DNA of 49,706 bases from positions 518,501 through 568,206 of the forward strand of contig WPIO01000177.1 of the NCBI GenBank assembly GCA_009760855.2, in the 5' to 3' direction. The translations under genes were made by a program, and so were the position numbers. The notes beneath the pieces are model-generated. The model made no database searches. It was not told the DNA's origin and saw only the letters and a list, made by a program, of their open reading frames with translations. The stretch is from Cristatella mucedo (taxonomy: Eukaryota; Bryozoa; Phylactolaemata; Cristatellidae). Below are positions 35,462-47,063 of the stretch, one piece after another. The first letter of the stretch is position 1, and the number at the start of each line of letters is the position of its first letter.

Positions 35462-36312
35462 CCGAGGAGGAGCAGCAGCGCTGGAGGACGAGCAGCAGCG
35501 CTGGAGGACGAGCAGCAGCGCTGGAGCAGGAGCAGCACCGCTGGAGGACGAGCAGCACCGCTGGAGGACGAGCAGCACCGCTGGAGGACGAGCAGCAGCG
35601 CTGGAGGACGAGCAGCAGCGCTGGAGGACGAGCAGCAGCGCTGGAGGACGAGCAGCAGCGCTGGAGGACGAGCAGCAGCGCTGGAGCAGGAGCAGAGCAG
35701 CAGGAGCGCTGGAGGACGAGCAGCAGCGCTGGAGCCGCTGGAGCAGGAGCAGCAGCGCTGGAGAGGCAGCGCTGGAGCAGCAGCAGCGCTGGAGCAGGAG
35801 CAGCAGCGCTGGAGCAGGAGCAGCAGCGCTGGAGCAGGAGCAGAGCCGCTGGAGCAGGAGCAGCACCGCTGGAGGACGAGCAGCAGCGCTGGAGCAGGAG
35901 CAGCACCGCTGGAGGACGAGCAGCAGCGCTGGAGGACGAGCAGCAGCGCTGGAGCAGGAGCAGAGCCGCTGGAGCAGGAGCAGCACCGCTGGAGGACGAG
36001 CAGCACCGCTGGAGGACGAGCAGCAGCGCTGGAGCAGGAGCAGCAGCGCTGGAGCAGGAGCAGCAGCGCTGGAGCAGGAGCAGCAGCGCTGGAGCAGGAG
36101 CAGCAGCGCTGGAGCAGGAGCAGCAGCGCTGGAGCAGGAGCAGGAGCGCCGCTGGAGCAGGAGCAGAGCCGCTGGAGGACGAGCAGCACCGCTGGAGGAC
36201 GAGCAGCGCCGCTGGAGCAGGAGCAGCACCACTGGAGGACGAGCAGCAGCGCTGGAGCAGGAGCAGCAGCGCTGGAGGACGAGCAGCGCCGCTGGAGGAG
36301 GAGGAGCGCCGC
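35462..36312. repeat. 20-bp minisatellite, about 42 units in two main variants
   Basis: Unit types are CTGGAGGACGAGCAGCAGCG and CTGGAGCAGGAGCAGCAGCG, with GCACCG or GAGCCG endings in some units. Because 20 is not a multiple of 3, three units make a 20-residue translated period, and the unit has no stop in several frames. This yields a 399-codon frame on plus and 245-356-codon frames on minus. I regard these as by-products. CAGCGCTG at each unit junction is an 8-bp palindrome. Confidence 0.95.
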
Positions 36313-38320
36313 TTGTCCATGTCACGAGTTTCACTTTTACAGTTGACGACTCCTCTCCGAATAATTGTCTGCTCTGCGACGCTCCTATTTCTGCAGCTGT
36401 AGCAAAGCATCGCTGCATGCCAGACGGGGAACCGTGTTTTGGCAATGTTCAGTCTGGTGACAATGCGATATGTCACAGGCCACTCCTTTACGAGGACAGA
36501 GAGGGATGCTTATTTATCCCGCTAACTGTACGTTTCCGCGACTCATCTCCGAGCTTTTTCCGACTTAGGGAAGCGTGACTTATTTATTCTGCTATAGCGC
36601 CACTGACTATGGAACTCGATGAATGCGATGCCGTCATCTTTGTGCAAGTGCACCAACTTCGTACGGTTACGACCGTGTTACTGTTGCTGAGTGGGCGTGT
36701 CCTACAACAAGCTGCCTTGACACTTTATTGTTCAGGTTGACAGTAACTTGACTGTTTATTCCTTTTGAAAGTCTGCTTATGTGGGTGTATGCTTCAAAGA
36801 GACGTTGGATATGGGACATTGTCTATCGTACCTCCTACTGACTGCTTAACTGAAATAAAGACAGATAAGACTGGATTGCCAGAGCAATGCCAATGAATAG
36901 CATGATAAGTAAAAATCAAAATTTCTCTTGAAATGGTATAGGAAGGTCAGCTCCTGCCTGCGTTGTGTGCACTACAGTCGTTCTAGTTTGAGATCGTTTC
37001 CGGTGTCTATTAAGACAGCACTGCTGCTAAAGGCGCTCGCCTGTCTCCAGCCAAGCGAACAGTGCCGACTACGTGAAAGTATAAAAAGGCGGGGATCCTT
37101 CACACGGATTGAAGGCCAACTCGTTGGTTGGACGGCGGTTAGCGAGCAAGATGAAGGCAAGATAGCTGCAGTGACTGCTCCAAAGAAGACGTCTGAAAAT
37201 CCGCGGCAGTAATTTCTGCTCGAGCCTAACGTGATGGCGAAGGTGAACGTCGATACCTATGCTGGATTTTTTATAACTCCGGCCGAGGAATGCCTTAATT
37301 TTAGGAGGGGGCAGTGAAGCCTTTTCGCCCCATGCTAAATCAGTCAGATTATGACCTGCATTCGTTATTTACGGTTCTTGAATTTTAACTGCAACCGAAC
37401 CGATTATTCAATGATCTGTGGCAGCTGAGCTCGCTTGTGCTCCTCTAGGCCACTGAGCCGCACGAAAGTTGGTGTAGTTCAAGGATGCTGTTAGATGCTG
37501 TCGAACAGACTTATCTTCGATACGAATCAGGACATGCACCACATCTTAAGGTGTGGGTGCTCTTGATTGCTACTGTGTTCCGGTACTGTCGTCACACCTG
37601 CATGCATCAGAGCTTCGCCTTGAAGTGGCTATCCGTGATTTCAAAGCTCAATCTGTCGCCGGAATTCGTCGCGTGTTGACTGAGACTACCGCCGTTACGA
37701 GCACTGTATTGGCGCCCTAGTTCTGTCCGAGCGTGGAGGCCGCCACATCCTGTTTGTAGAACATTCTCTCGGTGAGATTGCTTGCTCTGCAGCTTGAAAT
37801 ATATCGACATCTGAAGCAAAGTGTAGCAGCAGCAGCAGTAAATAGAACAAAATCCGTTTCTAGTCAGCGGTCGACAGAGAAGTAAAGACAGAGACGGAGT
37901 AAAGACAGAAGAACAAAGACAGAAGACAAAGACAGAGTAAAGAAAAAGACAGAGAGTAAAGCTGAGATCATTAAGGACCAGGAACTTGTGCGTTAATGGT
38001 GGCGGCCGCAATGAACCTACCGCGCGGTAAAGCTAGAGGGTGCCAAGGGCGATAAGGTAACTGACGCGTCACCGGTGCGGGCCATGGCGAAAGCTCCTCG
38101 TGTGGAAATCGGGAAGCCTGAAGCTTGAGGCTTGGGATGCTGTAGGTTGTAAGTTGACAACACAAGAGATGGAACTGGCTGTAGGCTGTATCGAAAAAGC
38201 AAAACTTTAGCTGTCTGCAACAGGCGAGTGACCACCCTCCCCCCGTCCTTTGCTTGCTGTCAGTGAGATGTGTGCACTGATCAATGGACGTTAGTATTTG
38301 CACTACTGGTAGGAGTGCTT
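36313..38320. other. No gene called
   Basis: A Cys-containing reading CMPDGEPCFGNVQSGDNAIC (about 36415-36475) resembles the stretch just left of the minisatellite. Otherwise nothing recognisable was seen, apart from a purine-rich GACAGAGTAAAGA-type repeat at 37880-37962. Confidence 0.35.
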
Positions 38321-38324
38321 TTGT

Positions 38325-38522
38325 GAAGCTGCCCATTAATGAACTGCATTCTGACCCTATGCATGTCACCCCTAACCATGTTATTCATGTTTATCAAGCA
38401 TGATATTACTCACCATTCAATCGCGCTTCCCTTTGCAGCAAATGTAAAGCACCTAGAAAGAGATTGAGTTCTCTGAGGGCGCTTTATCAAGTGCATTATT
38501 ATTATTATATTATTATTAGGTA
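38325..38522 (+). mobile_element. LINE A 3' end
   Basis: GCATTCTGACCCTATGCATG, ATGTTATTCATGTTTATCAA and CTTTGCAGCAAATGTAAAGC precede GAGATTGAGTTCTCTGAGGG, CGCTTTATCAAGTGCATT and an ATT tail of about 30 bases. Non-coding part only. Confidence 0.85.
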
Positions 38523-39525
38523 ATGTGCAAGTATCTGGCTGCTGAGAAAGGTGATGGGCCACTGCTAAACAAATGATGGTCTAGCTGCTTTGCTTATCTT
38601 TGATCATTCTGGTCATTGTGTCGTCTGCTCTGAGTCATGACAGCCATAGCAAGCCCCCTCGCTAAGTTTCCGATGTTTTATAGATGTGATAATGCTGTGA
38701 TATGGCTATGCGTTGAATGCCGATGCGTTTACAATGGTGGAGAAGACTGCTTGTCTATTTTGCACTGTCTACTTTTACTCGCTTCTATTTTTTGTGCTGA
38801 CTCGGTAAACTGCTTGTTGTCAATGATTTTGAGGCCTACCTGGCAACACAATCTTTGTCCGTGGAAAGTAAGTTTTACGTATTTCCTGAAGTTGTCATTC
38901 GGAATGAACGATTCATTCGATTGAAACTTGTGCCCCCCCCCGATGTGCCAATTTGCGAATTTAGAAAGTTAGATGCGGATCTATAGTTTTATGACACCTT
39001 CAATCTAGTATGGAAGACTTTGCTAATTGAAAGGTCACTGACACGTCATTCTGATCTTGAATCTATGCTTGTCATTTCTCGTGTTTAAGAGGTCTTCAAA
39101 GAAGAGCTGCCCATATCTCTTTGGGCTTCTTTCGTCATCAAGCCATTAATTTATTTCCGTTCGCCACGACAGTCATTCAAATTGACTTAGCACCGTGAAA
39201 ATGAAATCTAATGCTACCAAATAAATAGTTGTCCTAGTTTCAAACATATTTCACATTTACTGTCTCAGATTTGTCAGTCTATAGAAAATCTGGCCATCTC
39301 ACCATCCTCTGTCTAGTCCTCAGGATTAAAGATGACTTAAGATTATGACGCGATTGTCCAAATGACAAGAGCAGCAGGAGGCACGAGTTCGTCGTCTGAT
39401 TCCTATAATCTGGAATAGGATATGAGTTGTGGCCGTTGTTCGCCCAGATGCCTACGAAAATGCGAGCGGAATTTTGCCATTTTTTTCGCTAGTGGTTGTT
39501 GTGACGTCCCTGAATATAAATGAAT
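38523..39525. other. No gene called
   Basis: A short frame at 38637-38924 reads DNAVIWLCVECRCVYNGGED with several cysteines. It is too short and isolated to call. A C homopolymer lies at about 38933-38941. Confidence 0.35.
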
Positions 39526-39527
39526 GT

Positions 39528-39848
39528 ATCTCCGTCTGTAACTCCTCAAAGTCACAAATACTATGTGGGTGTTATGCAGGAGAGTTTTGCATAGCGCACT
39601 CACAGCCTAAGCGACTTTCGCTACGCATTCGGTAGCCAACAGACTTCATCTCATGCAACAACGAAAAAGTGGGAAGCATAGCAGAGTAAGGAGAGCAGTT
39701 GAGGTAGTGAGTAGCGTGGAAGTAGCAGCTCAGGACCGCTCGAAAGGATGAGCCATAGTTGGCAGCAGGAGTCGTTGCATGAGAATTGTGGAAGCGAGTT
39801 CCACAGTCTAGGACCTGCAGAGCTAAAGCCGTGAAGTGCAAGCACCTC
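39528..39848 (-). mobile_element. LINE B 3' end fragment
   Basis: The minus-strand reading GFSSAGPRLWNSLPQFSCND, YGSSFRAVLSCYFHATHY and ESRLGCECAMQNSPA matches the 10.3-kb copy, split by a frameshift. The terminus reads CCACATAGTATTTGTG and GAGATACATTCATT. Confidence 0.83.
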
Positions 39849-39995
39849 AACCCTTGGTATTGTAGCTACCTAGTGAGCAGAATTTGACATATTATCCATG
39901 CAAGCTGACATTCTGTTATTGCTCTTTGAGCCTCGAGGGAATCGTTAAGCAAGTTGGTCTTGATGGTGAATCTGTGAAGTCTTCTGTGAAATCTT

Positions 39996-40129
39996 GAATC
40001 AGTGAAGGCTCTGGCAGTTTTGCACAGAAATAACTGAACGCTGGCCAAGGGGACGGCAGGAAAGAGAAACACTGCTTGTAGTCATCCCAGAGAATGCTGA
40101 TTATTCCATGATGTCCAATCACTGCCCTT
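39996..40129 (+). repeat. 134-bp direct repeat, copy 1
   Basis: It begins GAATCAGTGAAGGCTCTGGC and ends CCAATCACTGCCCTT. It matches 41191-41324 with only three differences, all transitions. It does not belong to the LINE or SINE families above. Confidence 0.9.
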
Positions 40130-40212
40130 GTCGGGATGGTTTGGTGCTGTTATGCATAAGATGTCACTAGACCGTCAAGTGACAGGCCATGTCGCTATAA
40201 TGTATAGCATCT

Positions 40213-40236
40213 TAGTGTGTGTGTGTGTGTGTGTGT
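40213..40236 (+). repeat. Short (GT)n run
   Basis: About eleven GT units. Confidence 0.9.
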
Positions 40237-40261
40237 ATGGGTTTAAGCTACCGGTATAGGC

Positions 40262-40423
40262 AAATTTTAACAGCCTAAATGTTTAGAGCGACAGAAGAGC
40301 CTAAACGGCTACCGCCGCCGCTTGAAGTTGGCAATAAAAGATCACCCACTGCAGGATTCGAACCCACTACCCCGGTCGTGAAGAGCAAGCCCCTTACCTC
40401 CCAGGCTATCGCAGCCAAGACCC
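40262..40423 (-). mobile_element. SINE2 copy, near complete
   Basis: On the minus strand the head ends in CACGACCGGGGTAGTGGGTT CGAATCCTG. The body has GGTAGCCGTTTAGGCTCTTC and the tail TTTAGGCTGTTAAAAT. Its 5' end abuts the SINE1 inserted at 40429. Confidence 0.85.
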
Positions 40424-40428
40424 AGGGC

Positions 40429-40585
40429 CTAGCTGGGTTTGTCCAGCGGTTAAGGTGCTCGCCCCGACTCAGGTCTGGCCGAGGTCGTGGGCTCGAGCCC
40501 CGAGGCATATGTGAAGCGCCTGAAGAGAGATTTAGTTCTCTTGGGGCGCTATACAAATGAATTATATTATTATTATTATATTATT
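40429..40585 (+). mobile_element. SINE1, complete copy with 5-bp target duplication
   Basis: The head CTAGCTGGGTTTGTCCAGCG GTTAAGG and B-box region GGGCTCGAGCCCC are followed by AAGCGCCTGAAGAGAGATTT, AGTTCTCTTGGGGCGCTATA CAAATGAATT and an ATT tail. It is flanked by AGGGC at 40424-40428 and 40586-40590. Confidence 0.9.
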
Positions 40586-40917
40586 AGGGCAAAGTACCGT
40601 CCGCCAAGCAGCGAAGGTGCCAAGCAGCGAGCCTGGCTTTCCAGAGAATTTCGGAGCGGCCGTTAGGGAGTAGTCAGAAACAGGCACGACAATCAACTGG
40701 GCCAATTGAACGCAACAGTATGACTGTGCAGAAGCATTTCTAGGATAAACCTTCCCAATGATGCTGCCGTGTGGTGGCATTCAGTCTGCTTTACCAGCAG
40801 CCGCCTGCTGCCGAAGAAGCCACTCTACTGCTACTTGTAGGCTCTATCTTTGTCTTTAATTTTTAAAGTTTCGTTTAAGTTGGTTCCCTTAGGGTGAGTA
40901 ACGCTCGCGGGCTTTGC

Positions 40918-41000
40918 AGTAGCGGTCGATCGCTGAAGAAGCGATTTCCGAAACGTAGGTGCACCAATGAGCAGATTATTATTATTATTATTATTATAGC
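40918..41000 (+). repeat. Possible retroelement 3' end with CTGAAGA...GAAAC motif and ATT tail
   Basis: ATCGCTGAAGAAGCGAT forms a 6-bp hairpin. It is followed by TTCCGAAACGTAGGTGC and, after AATGAGCAG, an ATT run. The pairing of CTGAAGA with GAAAC recalls termini of Penelope-like elements, which often carry hammerhead motifs, but the helices needed for a ribozyme are not evident. Confidence 0.3.
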
Positions 41001-41062
41001 TGCCAATTCCCGATACGAGCATGATGCTCAGAGATGATGCTCAGAGAGTTCGCCGCGAATGT

Positions 41063-41140
<78 letters not shown>
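41063..41140. repeat. (GA)n dinucleotide array
   Basis: About 39 uninterrupted GA units, just before the second 134-bp repeat. Confidence 0.95.
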
Positions 41141-41144
<4 letters not shown>

Positions 41145-41190
41145 TCCAGCGCTTGCTGAATGGGAGGGAGTCACTGTTGAGATGTCTGGG

Positions 41191-41324
41191 GAATCAGTGA
41201 AGGCTCTGGCAGTTTTGCACAGAAATAACTGAACGCTGGCCAAGGGGACGGCAGGAAAGAGAAACACTGCTTGTAGTCATCCCAGAGAATGCTGATTATT
41301 CCACAATGTCCAATCACCGCCCTT
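41191..41324 (+). repeat. 134-bp direct repeat, copy 2
   Basis: Same orientation as copy 1, 1195 bp downstream. Differences are CATGATG versus CACAATG and ACTG versus ACCG. Confidence 0.9.
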
Positions 41325-42330
41325 ATTGTGAGCATTTCCAAACACGGCGTCCTTGGATAACCGTAGAGGCTGATGAACAAATTTCTTTGCGGATTTTAAA
41401 ACAAGAAATGTGCTGGCACTTACTGGACTCACTGGTCAAAACAGTATCAATCTATTTGCAAGACCTACTTTATGAAAACATATTCGAGAGAGGCGACGAC
41501 ACCCGCATATCCTCAATGTTCCAATCTCTCAAGCTGTGGTAAACAAGATGGAAATTATCAAGGAGAACCGGTGAATGGTTATGGAATCTCTTCGTGCATT
41601 TATAGTCATGTATTTTGAGACCTTGGTGGTGCCTTACTTGCAAAGAACTATTCCTTGCTGGAATTGTACTTTGTTCAGCCCATTAAAGCTCGTTATGTAC
41701 CGCTGGAATCCTACACGCAAGCCCATATGCTCGTGTTTCGTTAATCCTCTTGAAACTAGGCTTCCTACTACCCTTCATATGCTAAAGAGATTTTTCAGGA
41801 AAATTTCTGGGCTTCTCGTGTTGTCTCTAGGCATTAAGGCCTGCATTCAGTTTTATTTTTTGAGGGGAAATAGTGTGTGCAGCTTTAAACTTTGATCGGT
41901 CAATATCAATCGGTGTTTCCTAAGTTAAAAATATTGTATGTTAACGGTTTACCGTTTCTTATTTGTCTGCGGCTGCACCAATGCGTACGGTAGCCAAACT
42001 TGAAAAAATAAGGAAATGTGCAAAAGGATTCAGCAGGAATTCGATAATACCACGGTGCCTTTTGCAGGGCAGTGGCTTCATCCCGTACAGAAAGTTTTCT
42101 CTGTTTACATTGAACCCTTCATTCAACCATTCTGTCAGGTGGCGCTGATTATGATGCTGCAATGACAAGAAATCGAGCTCAAACGGGTGCTCGAGGAATT
42201 ATAATAATCAACGTGAAAAGCCTTTTGCTTGATTTGAAAAAATATTTACAGCTTAAAAATAAAACCTACCTTTCAAAAGCGTCTGTAAGGATCAATGACT
42301 AAAATATGCTGCAAATGACTCCGCATTTTC
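41325..42330. other. No gene called
   Basis: Short plus-strand frames (41306-41542, 41575-41895, 41963-42148) have protein-like composition but no motif I recognise and no convincing splice linkage. Confidence 0.35.
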
Positions 42331-42334
42331 TTGG

Positions 42335-42612
42335 TAATATAATAATAATAATAATAATAATGTACTTGATAAAGCGCCCTCAGAGAATTCAATCTCTCTC
42401 TAGGCGCTTTACATTTGCTGCAAAGGGAAATGCAATTGAATGGTAAGTAAAATCATGCTTGAAAAACAAACAAAATGAATAACATGGTTAGGGGTGACAT
42501 GCACAGGGTCGGCATGCAAATGTGGTTAGTGGCAGCATGCACAGTGTCAGCACGCATAAGCACGTGAAGGACGAATCACAGGGACCCACTAAATGCTGCC
42601 CTAAATAGGTTA
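42335..42612 (-). mobile_element. LINE A 3' end, well preserved
   Basis: In window orientation it runs from an AATAATAAT tail through AAAGCGCCCTCAGAGAATTC, CTAGGCGCTTTACATTTGCT and GGCAGCATGCACAGTGTCAG to GACCCACTAAATGCTGCCCT. It is truncated just inside the ORF end. Confidence 0.88.
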
Positions 42613-42727
42613 GCCAGTGCATTTCAATAGAACAATACTTGCTGCATAAAATAAAAAAAATACTGTCATCAAAAAAAAAATTTCATGCGACATTTTAATT
42701 TTTGAACTGTTCTATTTTCACTAAGTA

Positions 42728-42728
42728 G

Positions 42729-42757
<29 letters not shown>
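42728..42757. repeat. (TA)n run
   Basis: About 14 TA units. Confidence 0.9.
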
Positions 42758-44329
<1,572 letters not shown>

Positions 44330-44331
44330 AG

Positions 44332-44778
44332 GCTAAGCATCGTACCGACCGCTTTTCGGAATCTAACTGCTTACCTATACCTAGTACAACCTCAAATCCT
44401 TTGGAGACCGTGCATTTAGTTCGTATGTTCCCAAAGCCAGGAGCCCACTCCCGACTTCAATCACGACATCCCCTGACTTGACCACATTTAAAAAGAAATT
44501 AAAAACGCACTTATTTATGACAAAATTTAGTTGGTCCCTGTGATTCGTCCTTTATGTGCTTATGCGTGCTGACACTGTGCATGCTGCCATTAACCGAACT
44601 TGCATACTGACCCTGTGCATGCCACTCCTATCCATGTTATTCATGTTGTTCATCAAGCACGATACCACTCACCACTCGATCATGTTTCCTTTGCAGCAAA
44701 TTTAAAGCGGCTAGAAAGAGATTGAGTTCTCTGAGGGCGCTGTATCAAGTGTATTATTACTATTATTATTATTAAAAC
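44332..44778 (+). mobile_element. LINE A 3' part (ORF end plus full 3' UTR)
   Basis: It corresponds to the last ORF codons of the 25-kb copy (FSESN, then PLTTFKKKLKTHLFMTKFSW-like residues with frameshifts). The complete 3' UTR follows, including GCTTATGCGTGCTGACACTG and CTTTGCAGCAAATTTAAAGC, the hairpin GAGATTGAGTTCTCTGAGGG and a long ATT tail. Confidence 0.88.
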
Positions 44779-45280
44779 AGCTCTCTTCAATAAGGTTTTG
44801 AAGTCCAATTAAGAACCGTGAACAAAAAAGCACTCCTTTCCTTACTAAATACATGCTCAATTTTCAAAGAACGTTGGAAGAACTTTAAGTACATTTGGTA
44901 CACTGCATCGTAAAATGCTTCGCTGATGCTCTTATAGCCGATCGCTTTCCTAAACCTTGCATTCTCGCCTCACGAAGTCAAGCGCTACAAGCGTTTCTTG
45001 CCCGTTGCAAATAACTTTTCCGAAAATCAACTTTCTTGAGAACATCGTATACGAAAACCGACACAGCTATGGCATGTTTAAAGCATGTCTGTTTGTTGTT
45101 CAACTGTAGTGCATCAGAAATTACGTGCCTGCAGACATCTAAATTCTTACAGCTTCAGGCTGTCCCCCATATGCCGAGGCATTCACTGCCACGCCAGATG
45201 CGGCTTTAGCTTCACTGAATGTCACTAACATAATTATCAGGTATGATCGCGCATGCCTCTTATAATTTAAAAATAATAAT
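44779..45280. other. No gene called
   Basis: AT-rich, unremarkable sequence. Confidence 0.35.
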
Positions 45281-45355
45281 AATAATAATAGTTCATTTAT
45301 ATAGCGCCCCCAAAGAACTGAATCTCTTTCTAAGCACTCTAATCATTCAGCAAAG
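45278..45355 (-). repeat. SINE1/LINE A-type 3' tail remnant
   Basis: AATAATAATAATAATAGTTC, ATTTATATAGCGCCCCCAAA and GAACTGAATCTCTTTC are the shared tail in minus orientation. TTCATTTATATAGCGCCC is closer to SINE1 than to LINE A. Confidence 0.65.
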
Positions 45356-45841
45356 GAAGCATAATCTAGCTGTTCTATCGTCGGCCAAATGCATGATTTG
45401 TTGTGGTTACTTTTGCCAGGATCCGTGAACTAGGCTTTTTCCAAAATAAGACCTACGCGTAGCTACCGCGGTGGCCGGAAGCTCTGCCTCTTTGGCATAC
45501 CAAACGTCGTCTTTAGTCGCCTTGTGCCAATCTCGCTCGAGCACTGCTGAGTGTCACAGTAACTTAGTGGTCATCAGGCGTCCCGCTGCTCAATCCCGGC
45601 GGCTCATCCTAACGAGGAAAGATCAATGGCATGCAGACAGAATACCAATGAGATACAAGAAATCTTGAGATAAAGGAGGAATTGGTACCTGGCGGGGGGG
45701 GGGGCGATAAATTGCTGCCACCATTGGCAGCTTGTCGGAGGGAACCAAAACAAAAGATTCGAAAGACTGCCTCGAGCGGACTGCAAACAGGTTGAAATAG
45801 AGGGAGGAGCGTGCGACAATGACGACTCACTAAGTTTTGAT

Positions 45842-46060
45842 TTATCTTGGGGTGTGGAAGAGGGAAAAAACTGTCGCTTTGGCATCGGTTATGGTTGTGA
45901 AGTGGATCGATTTCAGCTTGGTCTCGGTCAAAGCAAACAAGTTAAGATGGTCGTCACTAATCATGTCATGCATTATTAGGGGTTTATTGCACATTGAGCG
46001 AGAATTCCAAAGGCGAGCGTTAACGAGTTTGCACCTCTGACTAAGCACGACATGCGCCTT
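45842..46060 (-). mobile_element. LINE endonuclease N-terminal fragment
   Basis: The minus-strand reading NSRSMCNKPLIMHDMISDDH LNLFALTETKL matches the start of LINE apurinic-type endonucleases: conserved Asn in the NARS block and Glu in the TET block. The frame then drifts. Family assignment between A and B is not possible because no other N-terminal copy is present. Confidence 0.75.
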
Positions 46061-46094
46061 AACCCAGACTGCCTACAGTTTACCGCAGACGTTA

Positions 46095-46482
46095 CACTAG
46101 CTTGGTGTAGTAAGTTGAGAAAAAATACAAAAGATTAGGACTGACTCTCCATCGTCAGGCATACGAAAACTGCTGTAGATCGTACCAACAGATCCTAGCA
46201 AAGGCTAAGTCTAGCTTCTATAAAAGATATTGTTGAATCACAGATGCACAATCGAAAAATACTGATGTCTACCATCAATCATCTCCTTAACCGCTCCCAG
46301 GTTGCCTCCTCACCTAATGATCTTTGTGGTGACCAAGCCGATCGCTTCTCTGGCTTCTCTGTCAACAAGATAGACAAGATCAGAGAGTCAATCCCCGAGG
46401 AAGCACAATCCCTTCTGGACTCATGTCCCATAATAGCATTCCTAAAGGAACTCCTCTCCCTTGATTCCTTGCAGCACCTCAA
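46095..46482 (+). mobile_element. LINE interior fragment (between endonuclease and RT)
   Basis: Readings VESQMHNRKILMSTINHLLN, DQADRFSGFSVNKIDKIRES and the preceding LTLHRQAYENCCRSYQQILA AKSSFYK (other frame) match the linker region of CR1/L2-like ORF2 proteins. It lies head to head with the endonuclease fragment at 45842-46060. Confidence 0.72.
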
Positions 46483-46899
46483 CTTGCCGCTCGGTTACAG
46501 AGCTACCGGCGGACCTGCTCTGCAGCATGAAGTTCCACCGCTGGTAGTTGTCGTCTGCTAGAGCATGAGCGGCGGAGGAATTGCATCTCGAAGCGCTATC
46601 GACGACTCTCGGCAAGCGATTACAAGCGGCTGCGCAGACGACGGCTGACCTTTAGATCGACCTCGGTCGTGCAGTTACGTGTGAGGTGGCCAATAACCTA
46701 CGTGTTCTGTCCTGGCGTCAGCACGCGACCAGCTGCGCCTTTATCACGCTCTCACAGAGGGTCGAAAATACGTCACGATGGACAATTCCTAATTATGATA
46801 GAAAGCACGTGTTGCACCGTACCTCGAAAAGCCTCCGTTGACAGAAGCGCCGAGCTGTGCAACGATCACGAAGGCCTGCGCTTCTCGATGATGAAAAGA
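46483..46899. other. No gene called
   Basis: Nothing recognisable. Confidence 0.35.
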
Positions 46900-46901
46900 A
46901 A

Positions 46902-47063
46902 ATCCTAGCTGATTTAACAGCCTCTTTTTACATAGCGGCAAAAAAGCCTTTACGGCTATCACCACCGCTAGCAGTGGCAATATAGCATTGCCCACCGCAG
47001 GATTGGGACCCTCGACCTCGGGACCAAGGTCGTGAAAGCAACCGCCTTACCTGGTGTGCCATC
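46902..47063 (-). mobile_element. SINE2 copy, near complete
   Basis: On the minus strand the head GGCACACCAGGTAAGGCGGT TGC is followed by the long inverted-repeat form (CACGACCTTGGTCCCGAGGT CGAG). The body is GGTGATAGCCGTAAAGGCTT and the tail GGCTGTTAAATCAGCTAGG. It is very similar to the copy at 3.84-4.01 kb. Confidence 0.85.

Noticed and set aside
35375-36578. 399-codon plus frame and 245-356-codon minus frames through the 20-bp repeat
   Set aside because: Same reason: a stop-free unit of length not divisible by three. No start context or domain supports a gene.
41306-42148. Series of short plus-strand frames that might be exons of one gene
   Set aside because: No motif, no consistent phase-matched donor and acceptor pairs, and the first overlaps a 134-bp repeat.
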